Source: Fibrobacterota bacterium
GTDB taxonomy: Bacteria; Fibrobacterota; Chitinivibrionia; Chitinivibrionales; Chitinispirillaceae
Length of the DNA stretch: 64,000 nucleotides
Reading direction: 5' to 3'
Assembly (NCBI GenBank): GCA_023436145.1
Contig: JAEZKP010000021.1
Coordinates: 19,852-83,851 of the forward strand
A model generated the notes under the pieces. That model had not been told where the DNA came from and ran no database searches. It was given only the letters and a program-made list of their open reading frames with translations. Position numbers and translations under genes: made by a program. Shown here piece by piece: positions 42,928 through 54,200 of this stretch (positions within the stretch are counted from its first letter, which is position 1; the number at the start of each line of letters is the position of its first letter).

Positions 42928-44487
42928 TTGAAAAATCAGTTTCTCAGACGTCTGATCCCTGTTTCGTTATTAGTAATACTAATTACCGGTTCATTGGTTA
43001 TCTACTCCCATAACCGATCTACCAGCTCAGAACGTCCCAAACCTGGTTCGATTTCCTTTGGGCCCACAAAAGAACTTGCCCAAATCAAAATACCCCCCAA
43101 ATTTGAAACATTTAAGACACTGTTTGCAGATATAGCTGAAAATGTAGTACCTACAGTAGTTCAGGTAATCCCCACAAAAATCGATACTGTAATTTTTTCC
43201 AATAACCCGTTTTATCAATTTTTCGACGATCCATTTGGACTTAATGAATTTTTTGGCCAACCCAAACGCCGTCCTCCAGTGGAAAAGCGTCAGTACAAAC
43301 AACAAGGCCTGGGATCAGGTGTCATTGTCAGTAAAGAGGGCTATGTACTGACTAATTTTCATGTAGTAGCAGGTGCAGATGAAATTGAAGTAAAGACTTC
43401 TGATAACCGTTCCTTTCAGGCAGAAGTTATCGGTGTGGATTCATTGTCCGATGTAGCGGTCGTAAAAATAAAAGATGAACCGGATAACCTTCCGGTAGCC
43501 TATCTGGGAGACTCAGATAAGCTACGTCCGGGAGACTGGGCTATAGCCATCGGAAATCCATTCAGCCTCGCATCATCTGTTACTCTGGGAATAGTATCAG
43601 CTGTTGGTCGCACTGCCAGCAGCGATTTCAACACCTTTCAAAACTTCATCCAAACCGATGCTGCCATAAATCCCGGAAATTCCGGAGGTGCTCTTGTTAA
43701 TGTCAAAGGTGAACTGGTCGGGATTAACACCATGATCTATACCCAATCTGGAGGTTATATGGGGATAGGATTCGCTATTCCGATCAATATGGCCAGACAA
43801 ATAATGGAAGATCTGATTTACGAGGGAAAAGTAAGCAGAGGATGGCTGGGAATTGCAATCCAGGACCTTGATCCGGCAACCCGGGAGGCATTCAATCTGG
43901 AAACAGAAATAAAGGGAGTGCTGATTGGTGATGTCTTTAAGGGACAGCCCGCAGAGAAAGCAGGGTTCAAACGGGGAGATATAATTACCTCTGTAAACCA
44001 CAAACCGGTACTTAACTCCAATCAACTGAGAAATGTGATTGCATCCATTCACCCCGGAGAAAAAGTTCCCATCGAAATCATTCGAAAGCACAAAAGAATC
44101 ATTTTAAATGTCAGAGTCAGCAACCGAGACCACCAGTCTCAAAATTCTTCTTTAAAAGATGAAAAGAATACAGTATCTGAAAATAAAAACGAAGATATCT
44201 CTATCAGACTGGGGATCAAGACAGCCAATATTACCAATGAGATCCGGCAGGCATTAAATATCATTCCAGCTGTCAAAGGGGTAATCGTCCTGGAAGTAAA
44301 TCCTGACTCCCAGGCAGCAGAAGAGGGTGTTATGCCCAATGATATAATTTTGGAGATTAACAGAAAACCAGTAGTTTCTACCGACGATTTCAAACGCGCT
44401 CTCCATGGAGTAAAATCCGGTCATTCTGTGCTTTTCCTGCTCCAAAGAGATGCAAACACCTTTTACAAGGCTTTTAAAATCCGATAA
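42928..44487 (+). CDS. HtrA/DegP-type periplasmic serine protease with two PDZ domains
   Basis: A 519-aa Do-family protease-chaperone. A signal anchor (LIPVSLLVILITGSLVIYS) is followed by the trypsin-like domain with the full triad: H145 in NFHVVAGAD, D175 in SLSDVAVV and S252 in GNSGGAL. Two PDZ domains follow (about 300-395, RGWLGIAIQDLDP; and 430-515, IRLGIKTANITNEI). It degrades or refolds damaged envelope proteins. The start is UUG at 42928 with AGGAGGAG 4 bases upstream. I cannot tell DegP from DegQ here, so no symbol is given. Confidence 0.94.
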   Translation: MKNQFLRRLIPVSLLVILITGSLVIYSHNRSTSSERPKPGSISFGPTKELAQIKIPPKFETFKTLFADIAENVVPTVVQVIPTKIDTVIFSNNPFYQFFDDPFGLNEFFGQPKRRPPVEKRQYKQQGLGSGVIVSKEGYVLTNFHVVAGADEIEVKTSDNRSFQAEVIGVDSLSDVAVVKIKDEPDNLPVAYLGDSDKLRPGDWAIAIGNPFSLASSVTLGIVSAVGRTASSDFNTFQNFIQTDAAINPGNSGGALVNVKGELVGINTMIYTQSGGYMGIGFAIPINMARQIMEDLIYEGKVSRGWLGIAIQDLDPATREAFNLETEIKGVLIGDVFKGQPAEKAGFKRGDIITSVNHKPVLNSNQLRNVIASIHPGEKVPIEIIRKHKRIILNVRVSNRDHQSQNSSLKDEKNTVSENKNEDISIRLGIKTANITNEIRQALNIIPAVKGVIVLEVNPDSQAAEEGVMPNDIILEINRKPVVSTDDFKRALHGVKSGHSVLFLLQRDANTFYKAFKIR

Positions 44488-44882
44488 AGTTCACACATTA
44501 GCTCCCGAACTTGTTCTCTTTAGGCAAATATTCTTGACTCCATTTATAATAGAACGTATCTTAGACTAATTAGTTCCTGTTTAGAATGTCCTAGATCCGT
44601 TATGCCCGATTTGTTTTTTCGGGCTTCCATCTTCAAGAATACAGGAAAAAGATGGATTCCTGCGTTCCGAAGCATACTTTTCAAGTAATCTGATACCTGT
44701 AAGCGAATGAAAAGGGAGTGGCCGACAGGTGCGGGATGATAGATCAATTAGCATTTGTTTATTTTTTAAACAGAAACTAATCAGTTTTTTAAAACACATA
44801 AACAACCGGTTTATACTGATTTTCTAAAGTTGAAATATCAGCCCAGAAAATATAAAGAATAATTATAACCAGGAGGTTCATT
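44488..44882. other. gene-free stretch of 395 bases with degenerate repeat-like DNA
   Basis: No gene is supported here. Around 44590-44720 there are several short dyads: GCCCGA/CGGGC, CAGGAA/TTCCTG and ACCTGT/ACAGGT. Read on the minus strand, a part translates to RNAGIHLF and SGITDLGHS, reminiscent of the RAGI-DSRLRGND-type extragenic repeats common in many genomes, in decayed form. The last 100 bases are AT-rich leader with AGGAGG before the lipoprotein ATG. Confidence 0.4.
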
Positions 44883-45776
44883 ATGAAGAGATGGGGATTG
44901 TGTTTTATAAGTTTAATCGCTATAATAGCTCTTACTGGCTGTGGCGGAGTTAGTCAGAAAACTCTCGATCAAGCTCAAAAACGCATAGATAACCTCAAAG
45001 CACAGGGTATCCCAGACAGCTTGCTGTCCATGGCTAAAGTCTACCTTGCTCAGGCCGTGATAAGCAAAGATAAGGGGAAAACACCTGATGCACAAAAGGC
45101 TGCTGTTGAGCTGGAAAAACAACTGACTGAAGTGGAAAATTATTATAAAAACAATGTCAGCAATCTCCTGCCTTCCATCGAATCCTTGAAATCTCAGATC
45201 AAATCGGCGCGTGATGATTTCAGTGCTCTTCAGGCTAAGAAAATTGACAGTATGACCAATGTGGTTGATTCATTTGTAGGCATCAAATGGTATCTGCAGG
45301 CTCACACTACAGCTCAGGAAATCGTAAATCGGATCCCGCAATTCAGAGAAGATCAGAAAAAAGCGAATGAAATCATCAGAAAAATTCCCGGAGAATGGGT
45401 CTGCACCAATCACATCAAAGGAACTGAGAATAAAGAAATCAATGCTATTGAAAAGAAAATTTTTTCTTTCGACAAAAAGGGCACTGTTAAACTGGTTGAG
45501 AATAAAAAAGGGCGCAGTGGTCCATTTCTCAAAGAAGATTATGAATACAGATCGGTTGGGACCTGGGATGTACTGGGAGATACCATATACCTGTTTGTAA
45601 ATCGTTTCACCGCAGTGCGGCAGAATTTCGAAAGAATGCACAAAGAAGGCAAAAAACTGATATGGAAAAAAGAAACTCATGCTCCTTATGATTCTGCAAT
45701 TACAGACGGAAGTCAGGATAGAAATATCATCTATGCTGATCTGTTGAGTGATTTTGAGCAGACAAGAAGATTCTAG
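44883..45776 (+). CDS. predicted lipoprotein with helical coiled-coil region, 297 aa
   Basis: A signal peptide with a classic lipobox (ALTGC, Cys at residue 20), then about 140 residues of charged helices with heptad pattern (KTLDQAQKRIDNLKAQ; VELEKQLTEVENYYKN; SLKSQIKSARDDFSALQAKK). From about residue 165 there is a compact beta-rich domain beginning IPGEWVCTNHIKG and including GTWDVLGDTIYLFVNRF, like a small lipocalin-type or DUF domain in which a residual signal is compared with a threshold. I cannot name the family. AGGAGG lies before the ATG and a strong terminator follows the gene, so it is monocistronic. Confidence 0.75.
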   Translation: MKRWGLCFISLIAIIALTGCGGVSQKTLDQAQKRIDNLKAQGIPDSLLSMAKVYLAQAVISKDKGKTPDAQKAAVELEKQLTEVENYYKNNVSNLLPSIESLKSQIKSARDDFSALQAKKIDSMTNVVDSFVGIKWYLQAHTTAQEIVNRIPQFREDQKKANEIIRKIPGEWVCTNHIKGTENKEINAIEKKIFSFDKKGTVKLVENKKGRSGPFLKEDYEYRSVGTWDVLGDTIYLFVNRFTAVRQNFERMHKEGKKLIWKKETHAPYDSAITDGSQDRNIIYADLLSDFEQTRRF

Positions 45777-45805
45777 ATCTTTATATATATACCTGAGAGT
45801 CGCCA

Positions 45806-45841
45806 GGGTATTGGAAATACTTTTTTCCAATACCCTTTTTT
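45806..45841 (+). terminator. rho-independent terminator
   Basis: GGGTATTGGAAA pairs with TTTCCAATACCC (12 bp) and is followed by a run of T. It closes the lipoprotein gene at 44883-45776. Confidence 0.9.
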
Positions 45842-45890
45842 AATCCAGAAAAATATAGCCCGATTATTTCATTTATCAGGTTACTTACTA

Positions 45891-45927
45891 ATAAAAAAGG
45901 CAACACTATTTTAGATAGTGTTGCCTT
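45891..45927 (-). terminator. rho-independent terminator of the rplU-rpmA operon
   Basis: On the minus strand AAGGCAACACTA pairs with TAGTGTTGCCTT around a 7-base loop and is followed by TTTTTT and ATTAG. It lies 28 bases after the rpmA stop. Confidence 0.9.
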
Positions 45928-45954
45928 GAAATTTTCTGAGGAATCCGATAATAA

Positions 45955-46209
45955 TCAGGAGGGCAAGATATCCACTCGTTTTTTGTTTCCAGTGAATCTT
46001 GAAAACCTGACGACACCATCAATTTTTGCAAATAATGTGTCATCGGAGCCTTTTCCTACGTTGAGGCCGGGATGAACAACAGTACCTTTCTGTCGGACAA
46101 TGATACTACCGGCACTTACCAATTCTCCGCCAAACCTTTTTACTCCAAGCATTTTTGGATTGCTGTCCCGCCCATTACGGCTACTTCCAACACCCTTCTT
46201 ATGTGCCAT
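45955..46209 (-). CDS. rpmA: 50S ribosomal protein L27
   Basis: An 84-aa protein starting directly with MAHKKGVGSSRNGRDS, with no N-terminal extension, so no prepeptide removal is needed. GVKRFGGELVSAGSIIVRQKGT and HPGLNVGKGSDDTLFA are standard. It contacts the peptidyl-transferase centre through its N-terminus. It follows rplU after 19 bases, the usual order. Confidence 0.98.
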   Translation of the reverse strand: MAHKKGVGSSRNGRDSNPKMLGVKRFGGELVSAGSIIVRQKGTVVHPGLNVGKGSDDTLFAKIDGVVRFSRFTGNKKRVDILPS

Positions 46210-46228
46210 TTTTTATTTCTCCCTGCAA

Positions 46229-46540
46229 TCAGATGTTGATCGAAACGATCTCAATTTTAGTGTACTGCTGACGGTGCCCGTTTTTACGACGGTAATCCTT
46301 ACGACGTTTTCTTTTAATCACCAATACTTTAGCTGCTTTTGCATGCTCAAGAACTTTTGCAGTTACTGAAGCACCTTCCACCACTGGGGTTCCGATTTTT
46401 ACATTTTCACCATCAGCTGCCAGTAGAACTTTGTTTATGGTAATTTCTGTACCCTGCTCAGCGTCGATAAGAGGTATACGCAACTTTGCCCCGGGTGTCG
46501 CTTTTAACTGCACACCACCTTGTTCAATAATCGAATACAT
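46229..46540 (-). CDS. rplU: 50S ribosomal protein L21
   Basis: A 103-aa protein. YSIIEQGGVQLKATPGAKLRIPLI, EITINKVLLAADG and VLVIKRKRRKDYRRKNGHRQQYTKIEI are the typical L21 blocks, including the basic RNA-binding loop. AGGAG precedes the ATG. It comes before rpmA in the usual operon; rng lies upstream in the same direction after 134 gene-free bases, which hold a likely promoter or leader. Confidence 0.98.
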   Translation of the reverse strand: MYSIIEQGGVQLKATPGAKLRIPLIDAEQGTEITINKVLLAADGENVKIGTPVVEGASVTAKVLEHAKAAKVLVIKRKRRKDYRRKNGHRQQYTKIEIVSINI

Positions 46541-46674
46541 GAATAACTCCTGTTTATTTTACTGGTCGGTTTAACTTTTTTCTGGCGCAAGTTTAGTACC
46601 TGCAGTCCCTTACTGACCAGAAATCCCCGGCCCAGGGAAAAGATTTCTAAATATATATAATCAGCATGAAGTAA

Positions 46675-48198
46675 TCAAGTATCCTTTGATAAGGAATTGT
46701 AGACTGGAGTAAAATTGTATTCGTCCTGATCAAGCTGCTCATCTTCCACAATCGTAAAGCGGCAATTATGCTCTTTTTCCAGCATTTTCTTTATTTGCTC
46801 ACCATCTTTGATCAGATAAGCTGCCACCGCAGGATGTACAGCCAGAGTTATCTCCGGAGCATTAAATGTAGTCCGACGCAAATCCCGATCTATTCTGGCA
46901 GTAACAGTTTCTGCAGAAAAAACCCATCCCAGACCGCCACAGGCGTGACAAACATCAGTAAAAAACTCCTGTAATTCGGGTCGGACTCTTTTACGGGTGA
47001 TCTCCATTAGTCCAAATTTGGACAGACCGGTAAAAGAGGTAGCAGTTGGATCAGCCTCCAGCCCCATGCGCATTGCGTTCTCTATTTTCTTCCGGTTTTC
47101 AGGATTTTGCATATCGATAAAATCCACCACAATCAATCCGCCGATATCGCGTAAACGAAGCTGACGGCAAATCTCCCCGGCAGCATCCAGATTGGTTTTA
47201 TAAATAGTCTCTTCCAGATTGGATTTGCCAATATTACGGCCGGTATTAACATCTATGGCAACCAGTGCTTCTGTTTTATCAATTAAGATGTAACCACCAC
47301 TTCGTAACCAGACTTTCCTTTTCAGAAGCCGCTCCAGATCTTTTTCAATGTTAAATTTATCGAACAGGGGCTGTTTCTCTTTATATCTGATTACCCGTTT
47401 GCAGAAATCCGGATGCAGCGCCTTGAGATATTCCTGAATTTCCTGATAATCGTCATCCTGATCTGCATAAACTTCTGTCACCTCTTCAGAAAAAAGATCT
47501 CTGATAACCCGGGTGGTAATACCCAATTCCCGATGCACCAGTTTCGGTCCAGTACCAGCAAGTGCTTCATTCTGGGTACTACGCCAGGAATCAAGCAGGA
47601 GATGGATTTCCTTAATAAACTCTGCCTCGGAAACCTTCAGACCAATTGTTCTCACAATAAAACCGACACCAGGAGGCTTTATCTGGGCGATAAGTTTTTT
47701 TAACCTGATCCTTTTTTTCACATCTGAAGTTTTTTTAGAAACACCGATAAAATCAGTATCAGGTACAAGTACCAGAAATCTGCCGGCCAGGCTAATCTGA
47801 GTTGTAACTTTTGCCCCTTTTGTACCGATAGGTTCTTTGGCTACCTGAACCAGAATCTCCTGACCTATGTCTAATACCTTCTCTATAGGGATTCTGGCTA
47901 TTCGCTTTCTTTTAGAGGTGTCCTGTCCCATGTAGCGTTCCATCAAAGAATCATCTACATCAAGAAGCAGCGATGGATCTACATCTGATGCATGAAGAAA
48001 AGCACCCTTTTCCAGTCCGATATCCACAAAAGCAGCCTGAATACCTGGTAAAATGGAAGTTACTTTCCCTCTGTAGATGTTACCCACCAGCCTCAAATGA
48101 TCTGGCCGCTCCACTACAAGTTCAACCACTTTGTCAGATTCAAGCAAAGCAGCCCTTTTTTCGGTTGAAGTTGCATTAAACAGTATTTTTTTCTGCAT
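46675..48198 (-). CDS. rng: ribonuclease G/E family protein
   Basis: A 507-aa endoribonuclease of RNase G length, without the RNase E C-terminal scaffold. The S1 domain (about 35-130) starts GNIYRGKVTSILPGIQAAFVDIGLEKGAFL. The catalytic core holds VAIDVNTGRNIG and IGGLIVVDFIDM, with the two metal-binding Asp residues, and the zinc-link CHACGGLG. It processes 16S rRNA 5' ends and decays mRNA. It is encoded 9 bases after sprA, so it is likely in one transcript with it, and ahead of rplU-rpmA, as in many genomes. Confidence 0.95.
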   Translation of the reverse strand: MQKKILFNATSTEKRAALLESDKVVELVVERPDHLRLVGNIYRGKVTSILPGIQAAFVDIGLEKGAFLHASDVDPSLLLDVDDSLMERYMGQDTSKRKRIARIPIEKVLDIGQEILVQVAKEPIGTKGAKVTTQISLAGRFLVLVPDTDFIGVSKKTSDVKKRIRLKKLIAQIKPPGVGFIVRTIGLKVSEAEFIKEIHLLLDSWRSTQNEALAGTGPKLVHRELGITTRVIRDLFSEEVTEVYADQDDDYQEIQEYLKALHPDFCKRVIRYKEKQPLFDKFNIEKDLERLLKRKVWLRSGGYILIDKTEALVAIDVNTGRNIGKSNLEETIYKTNLDAAGEICRQLRLRDIGGLIVVDFIDMQNPENRKKIENAMRMGLEADPTATSFTGLSKFGLMEITRKRVRPELQEFFTDVCHACGGLGWVFSAETVTARIDRDLRRTTFNAPEITLAVHPAVAAYLIKDGEQIKKMLEKEHNCRFTIVEDEQLDQDEYNFTPVYNSLSKDT

Positions 48199-48207
48199 AC
48201 ATTTCTC

Positions 48208-51200
48208 TTAATTGAATTGGATAGTTGCAATTAATGCCAATTTACGGGTTTTGGTTATCTCTTCATTTACTTTAACACTGCCGTGGGTGTATTCGAAATT
48301 CCCGGTAATGTTGTCTGTGAATATATAAGATAAATATGGCTTAATCGAATATGAAACTTCATTTCTCTTACTTTGCCCATTATTGTTCAGCTCTACTTTA
48401 ATATCTCTGTAGCCGGTCAGTCCCATCGTTGTCTTACCCCTGACAGGAATCTTCCAGCGTAGAAGATTAATTTCTGATAAGCGGCTGTTTCTTTCAATCC
48501 TGTAACTAATGTCCAGTTCGTGACCACCGGAACGGATCTGACTGGTTACCAGATTCTTGGTAAAAGATTTACTGCGAGAAATCTTACTGCGATAGGAGAA
48601 ATTCACAGGCCACTTTTTTATGACTCCCTGTAAACCTACCAGAGGAGACATGCCAAACTCGTTAGTAGTATCTGGATCGATACCGTTTTTGTTTCCATAG
48701 GATTTTTTCAGATTAAGATTGGAATTTAATTCAAGACTTTGAAGAATATCCTTGATCAGAGGCATTTTTATTAGCGATGAAGTGCGCAAACCCAATGAAA
48801 AATCCGGAAATGTGATAGTGGTGTCGAAAAAGGAAGTATCCGGTATCACCTCAAAGCCCCTACTCCAACTTAAACTTATGGGACTTAACGAGAGTTGAAA
48901 TGGAGCTGAAATGGAAAGACCAGTAGAAATTGTAAACCTCTGATCAGAAGTTCTTCTGTCCTGACGATATAAGTCAAGTTTGTCATGCATCGACGCCCGG
49001 TATCTCATACCACCCAGAAAATAGTCATCCATGTCACCTTTTAAGAAAGAGCGGAAATCTTTCCCTTTCATTCCCAGTTGATACTTAAGGAAATCAATAC
49101 CCGATCCTATTATCTCTTTTTTCATGTAGTTATTAATCAGTTCCTGATCTGCAGTGTAGGAAAAGGAAACAGAATTGAACTTAACTGCATTAAAAAAGGA
49201 ATCAATACCGGCGAAGAACTTGGACAGTCTTGATTTGGAGGTGATATCCATTAGATTTTTTAATGCAACATCGAAATTGAAGTTCGCATCAAAGGAGAGT
49301 GTACTTTTTACATCAGCACTAATATAACCGGTCGAATCTGATATATAGCTCACTATATCACCGCGATAATCGGAGGAATAATCTGCTGAAGTGGAAAGCC
49401 AGTCGAAAATTTTTGGTTCCAGATTGATCTTTGCACTCTGTGTACGGTACTTTTCCCCTTCCAGTATAAAATAATGCTTGGCAAAAGTACTATTTCCTTT
49501 ATAGAGGCTGAAAACTTTATCAAGCATTTCGCGTCCACTGCCATCTGCATACTTCTGAAGATCTCTGGATATGTTCAAAGCATAATTGAACTCCAGCAGA
49601 GGAGCAATGGGAGCATAAAGAAGACTCAAACCGTGCTTAACATCAAAGGTATATTTGGTACTGGAAGTATTACGTTTCGTATCGGTATTGTACACAGAAC
49701 TCTGGTTTGCATCGATAAGATCGATCTGGAAACTTTCAGGCAGTAAAGAGAATTGGTACTCGCTGAGTTTTGACGGCCCGGATTCGAAGGGACGCCATGT
49801 TGTCCATGATGGCGGGTCATCGGGAGTAAGATCATATTTTAGATTACCCGAATAGGTATGAGATTCACTGGTGATTTTGTAATCGGCATCTTTTTCCCTG
49901 GATGGTCCCTGCCGGTTCACACTCTTGTTTGTATTATACCTGAATCCGCCGGAAAGTCTGTCCACAGTGAGATTAAGTAACGGATTGTCGTTATTTTTAG
50001 TTTTATCAAAATTAATATAAGATGAGATACTGGTAGACTTCTGCTGATAGTGCCTGGATAAAGAATGTTTATCCATAAGCAGCTCCCAGATGTTATCTGA
50101 CTGGCCATTAGCATCAGTCAAAGAGACATCACTGTTACTCTTAAGCTGTGGGCGGGTAACAGAGCTGTTGTAATTTCCTCCCACCGGAAGAGAAATTCCC
50201 CAGTCCTGCGGTAGAAATTTATTTAAGTTCATTGATGAACTGATACTGGTGGAGAGGACTGAATTCTGTCGCTGTATCGTATTATCCGTCATTTTTCTAA
50301 AATCGCCATCAGTAAACGTAAGATTTCCTGACAAGCTAATGAAATCAGCCCATTGAGTGGTAAGATTGGCCCTTATTGCTCTTCCGCTCAGTTTATCAAT
50401 ACCTCTTACTATCATTTCATTAACCCAGATTTCTCCATATGAGTTGTGCGGATTTATATCATCCCCATCGCGCATTACTCCAATACCCACCCATTGAATT
50501 CTGGAAAAGTTTGGCTGGCGTTGAGCTGCTTTTGAAACCACGCGTAACAACGCTTTTCCGTATTGCGTAGAAATCTCTATGGGGACAGTATCGGAATTGC
50601 TTATTATGAAACTGTCCTTAAGCGCGGCTATTTTTCGTAAGTCAATTTTTACTTCCTGCCATCCGGAATAGATATCGCTTCGATATTCATAATAGGTGGA
50701 ATCATCAGAGCCGAATCTGAAAACAAAATCCACCTTGCCTTCGTATAATAGGGCTCCTTTTGTTGCACTCCCATCAGGATTCCTTCCATAAAAAGCCAGA
50801 CTTAATTGCTCATAGGCTGAAATGTTTAGCTGATGAAAACTATATGTTCTGGTTACCAGCGCAGTGTCTCCAGGTTTCATGTTCTTAAAATTCAAACGAA
50901 GCGATGTTTCCGTTTCATCATCATCGTTTTTATCTTTATCCACCAGCACCAGAGGCTCATTAGCCACCTGTGCTCTGTAAAAATTATCATCTTTATTGTT
51001 AATTGAGCCTGCTTCAATCTTTGTGCCTACCGTATCATATAGCGGTAACCATTCACTGCCAACAAATTGCAAGTCAGCCAAAATAAGCTGATGTTCCTGG
51101 TTAAGTCCGGTACTGTCAAAACCAGTCCAGATAAGCCTGACCATTTCAATGTTCGTCCAGCTGGGATTGCCGAACGTATTCCGGATATCAAAATCCTTTA

Positions 51201-54200
51201 TTACTTCTTTAAGAGGAACACGATACTTCCTCCAACCGTTGTTATGCTTAACATTAGCATTTTTATCTATAATTGGTGCACTGTCATTACCCAAATCTAT
51301 GGTATATTGGAAATAACTTTCATTTTTATGAGTATAGACAATGTAATCATTATTTATATCCTCAGAGCTAAGCTCTGCATCGCCCTGTTTGCGGTTTGAA
51401 TACCTCCTGTTTTTTACCTCACCATCATCACCATAATATTTATAGAAATTATCGCGCCCTGGATCCCACTTGTCAGGACCCAGTAATTCATCTCCAAAAC
51501 GTAAAGTATCCCACTGCTGATACAGCCCGGGTATAACATAATACTCCAACGTATCATTTTTGGTGGTATCAAGTCCATTATCCCGTTTCGAATCAGTTTT
51601 AGTAGGATCGAAAATCAATGTAGGGTCTTCAGTATCTTCAACCCTGTTAGGTGGTCCACCTCTAATCGAGAGGTCCTCCCTCATTGTTCCCATCTGTATT
51701 AATAATTTTCCTTTTCCCTTAAACCCCCCAGCTGCAGAAATAATAAACTCAAAATACTGCTCTTCAGTTTTATCTTTTGCCCACACCGGAGTCATAATAC
51801 CTGCCCAGCTGGTATTATAACGATGATTGTATCGCGAATCTGGTGATGGTATGCAATGGAGTCTGAGCACACTTTCATAATCATTGGCATCAGTGGTAGC
51901 CACATTAGTGAGAATATCCCTGACATCCCTGATCCTTACATTGTAATCTTTATCCTTGTCTTTAGGAGTAAACCAGTAAAAATCCCAGGCAGGAGGATAG
52001 CGATGCAAAGAATCAGGAGTCAGAGAATCATAAAACGGAGGGCTGGCCTGATGCCACAGGGATGCATTGGTAGGTAAAATAGAAGACTTTTTACTGTCCT
52101 CAAAGTCGTCAATATAAGCCCTGCCTTCAGGGTTTGGATTCATAAAAGACCTGGCATACTCAACATCCAGAATCAATTTGGATTCTGCAGTGGTGTTTAT
52201 TAGAGGAATTTTGTTAACCAGACCAGTCATCCACTCCGGATTAAGGTCTATTCTGATGTTAAAGTCAAGTAATCCCTTATTGTACGGTTCCTGTTCGAGC
52301 TGAGGGATCTTATCATTTACTTTAACATTCTGATAAAGAAAGCTCAATCCGGCAAATGATCCTTCACTGATAAAGGGTAGCTTCAATTCACCTCTGGTCC
52401 CGAAAAACACTTTTTTTTCAGGTACAAACATCGCCGATCGCTGATACTCTACAGTGATCTCCTCTGCATTTTTGGCTGCAGGAGACACCAGCTCCATTTC
52501 TCCGGAACTGTTATCCAAAATATAATCGACATTTCTCTGCAGTATCACACCATCTGCCTTTACCACCTCTCCATCCATTACATCCCACCCCAGATTAAAG
52601 CTCGTCTGTTTGGTGGAGCTTTCGGTGTAGATTTTGTAAAAAGGGGTATAATTATTCCGATGGAGTACTTCTTTACTGGATTTGTAAATTAAAGAATCCT
52701 GGTATTTACCAAGCAATGGATTTCTAAACGGTTCATTTCCAAAAAAGGATGTATCAAAGGGAGGAATTATCAGATAACCATTACTTTTATCAAAAATGTG
52801 GGGCTTATCCTTAGACATTATTCCATCTTTGGAGATTCCCAGAATATCACCGAATTTTTTGCTGTTTTCGTTTTCTTCCCTTTCATTGTCATCATCAATA
52901 GTCTTCTGCACAATTCTGAATTTGTTATCAGCGTCAGTTGCGTCCATTTCATATACGTTTCTCCACATCAGATGAAAGCGTGAAGTGTCCAAATTAGAAC
53001 TTGCAGAATCGATGGGATCTTTTGGTTTGAGTACCCAGAGATTCCAGATTGTATCTTTTTCGGTGATTTCGATTATTTTTCCTTTATTGAAAGAAGGGTC
53101 TTTGGCTCTTAAATAAATTGCAATGAAGCTGTTACTTATATCCGGAGTATCCGCAAAGCGTATCCATCCTTCGGTTTCATTAAGGAAATAATTACGGTCC
53201 CGATACAGTCGTACAAAAGCCTGACGCTGGTTTTCATTGTCCAGTGTAGCAGTGTCAATTAACATGTCTCCTGATTTTACACTTCTCCACACAATCAGAG
53301 TATCAACCACAGGAGCAGCTGGAGTGTTGGCAGGGGCACCTGGAGCATATTTCCGGTTGTAAAACCTGCGATATCTGTTATCAAGAAAGAAGAATTTGTT
53401 GGCAACATAATCTTCTTCTGTTATAACACGCTCCTCGGAACCTTTGGTGGGGGAAAATTTGGATTTTACCGCTTCACCCCTCTCATGGCTTATCACAGAG
53501 GTAAGCGAAAGCGGCCCCAGTTGCGAACGGACCTTTATACCAAAAAGCCCCTCATTACTCTCGGAATATCCCGACAATTCAGTTCCCGGCATCTGAAAAC
53601 CAGTCCAGCCTGCCTCCACCTCCTGAATGATCTCATCCTCAAGTTCCCCTGGCTTAGATTCCTTATAATGGATCTTAAAATTTTTAAATACATCTGAAAT
53701 AGCAAACTCATTCTGATTGTCTGCACTGATGTTGACTGAGATCAACCTTCCGATGCTTCCGCTGATACTGAACTGATAATCCACCTGAAAATCAAAACCG
53801 GTGTTGGAATCATGTTTTTTGTCAATAGCGGATTCAACAAAGGTTGAATTATCAAAACCCATGGTAATGGTAAGCGAGCCATTGATGCTTAAACGGGGAG
53901 GATCAGTTCCAATAACCCGCTGCGCCCAGGAAGGGTAGTGAACCGGCGCTTCCCACTGGAATTTCATAACTGATGATTTGGATTTAGCAGCATCATCTCT
54001 GGAGACCGAAATTCCACTTTTCCAACCTTTCAGAAGAGCAAAATTTCTCCTTTCCAGCAAATAATCGCTTAACTCCTTATAGTGATACTCCCATAGCCTG
54101 AAACCCAGATCATCATATCGCCTGAAAGTAATCTGACGTTTCTCGAAATCGATTATAGCAGTGTCTTTAAAAACATTTTCTTTAAACTCTACCTTCAATA

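Noticed and set aside
44544..44805. Two minus-strand frames of 67 and 74 codons
   Set aside because: They overlap each other and look like translated repeat DNA rather than genes.
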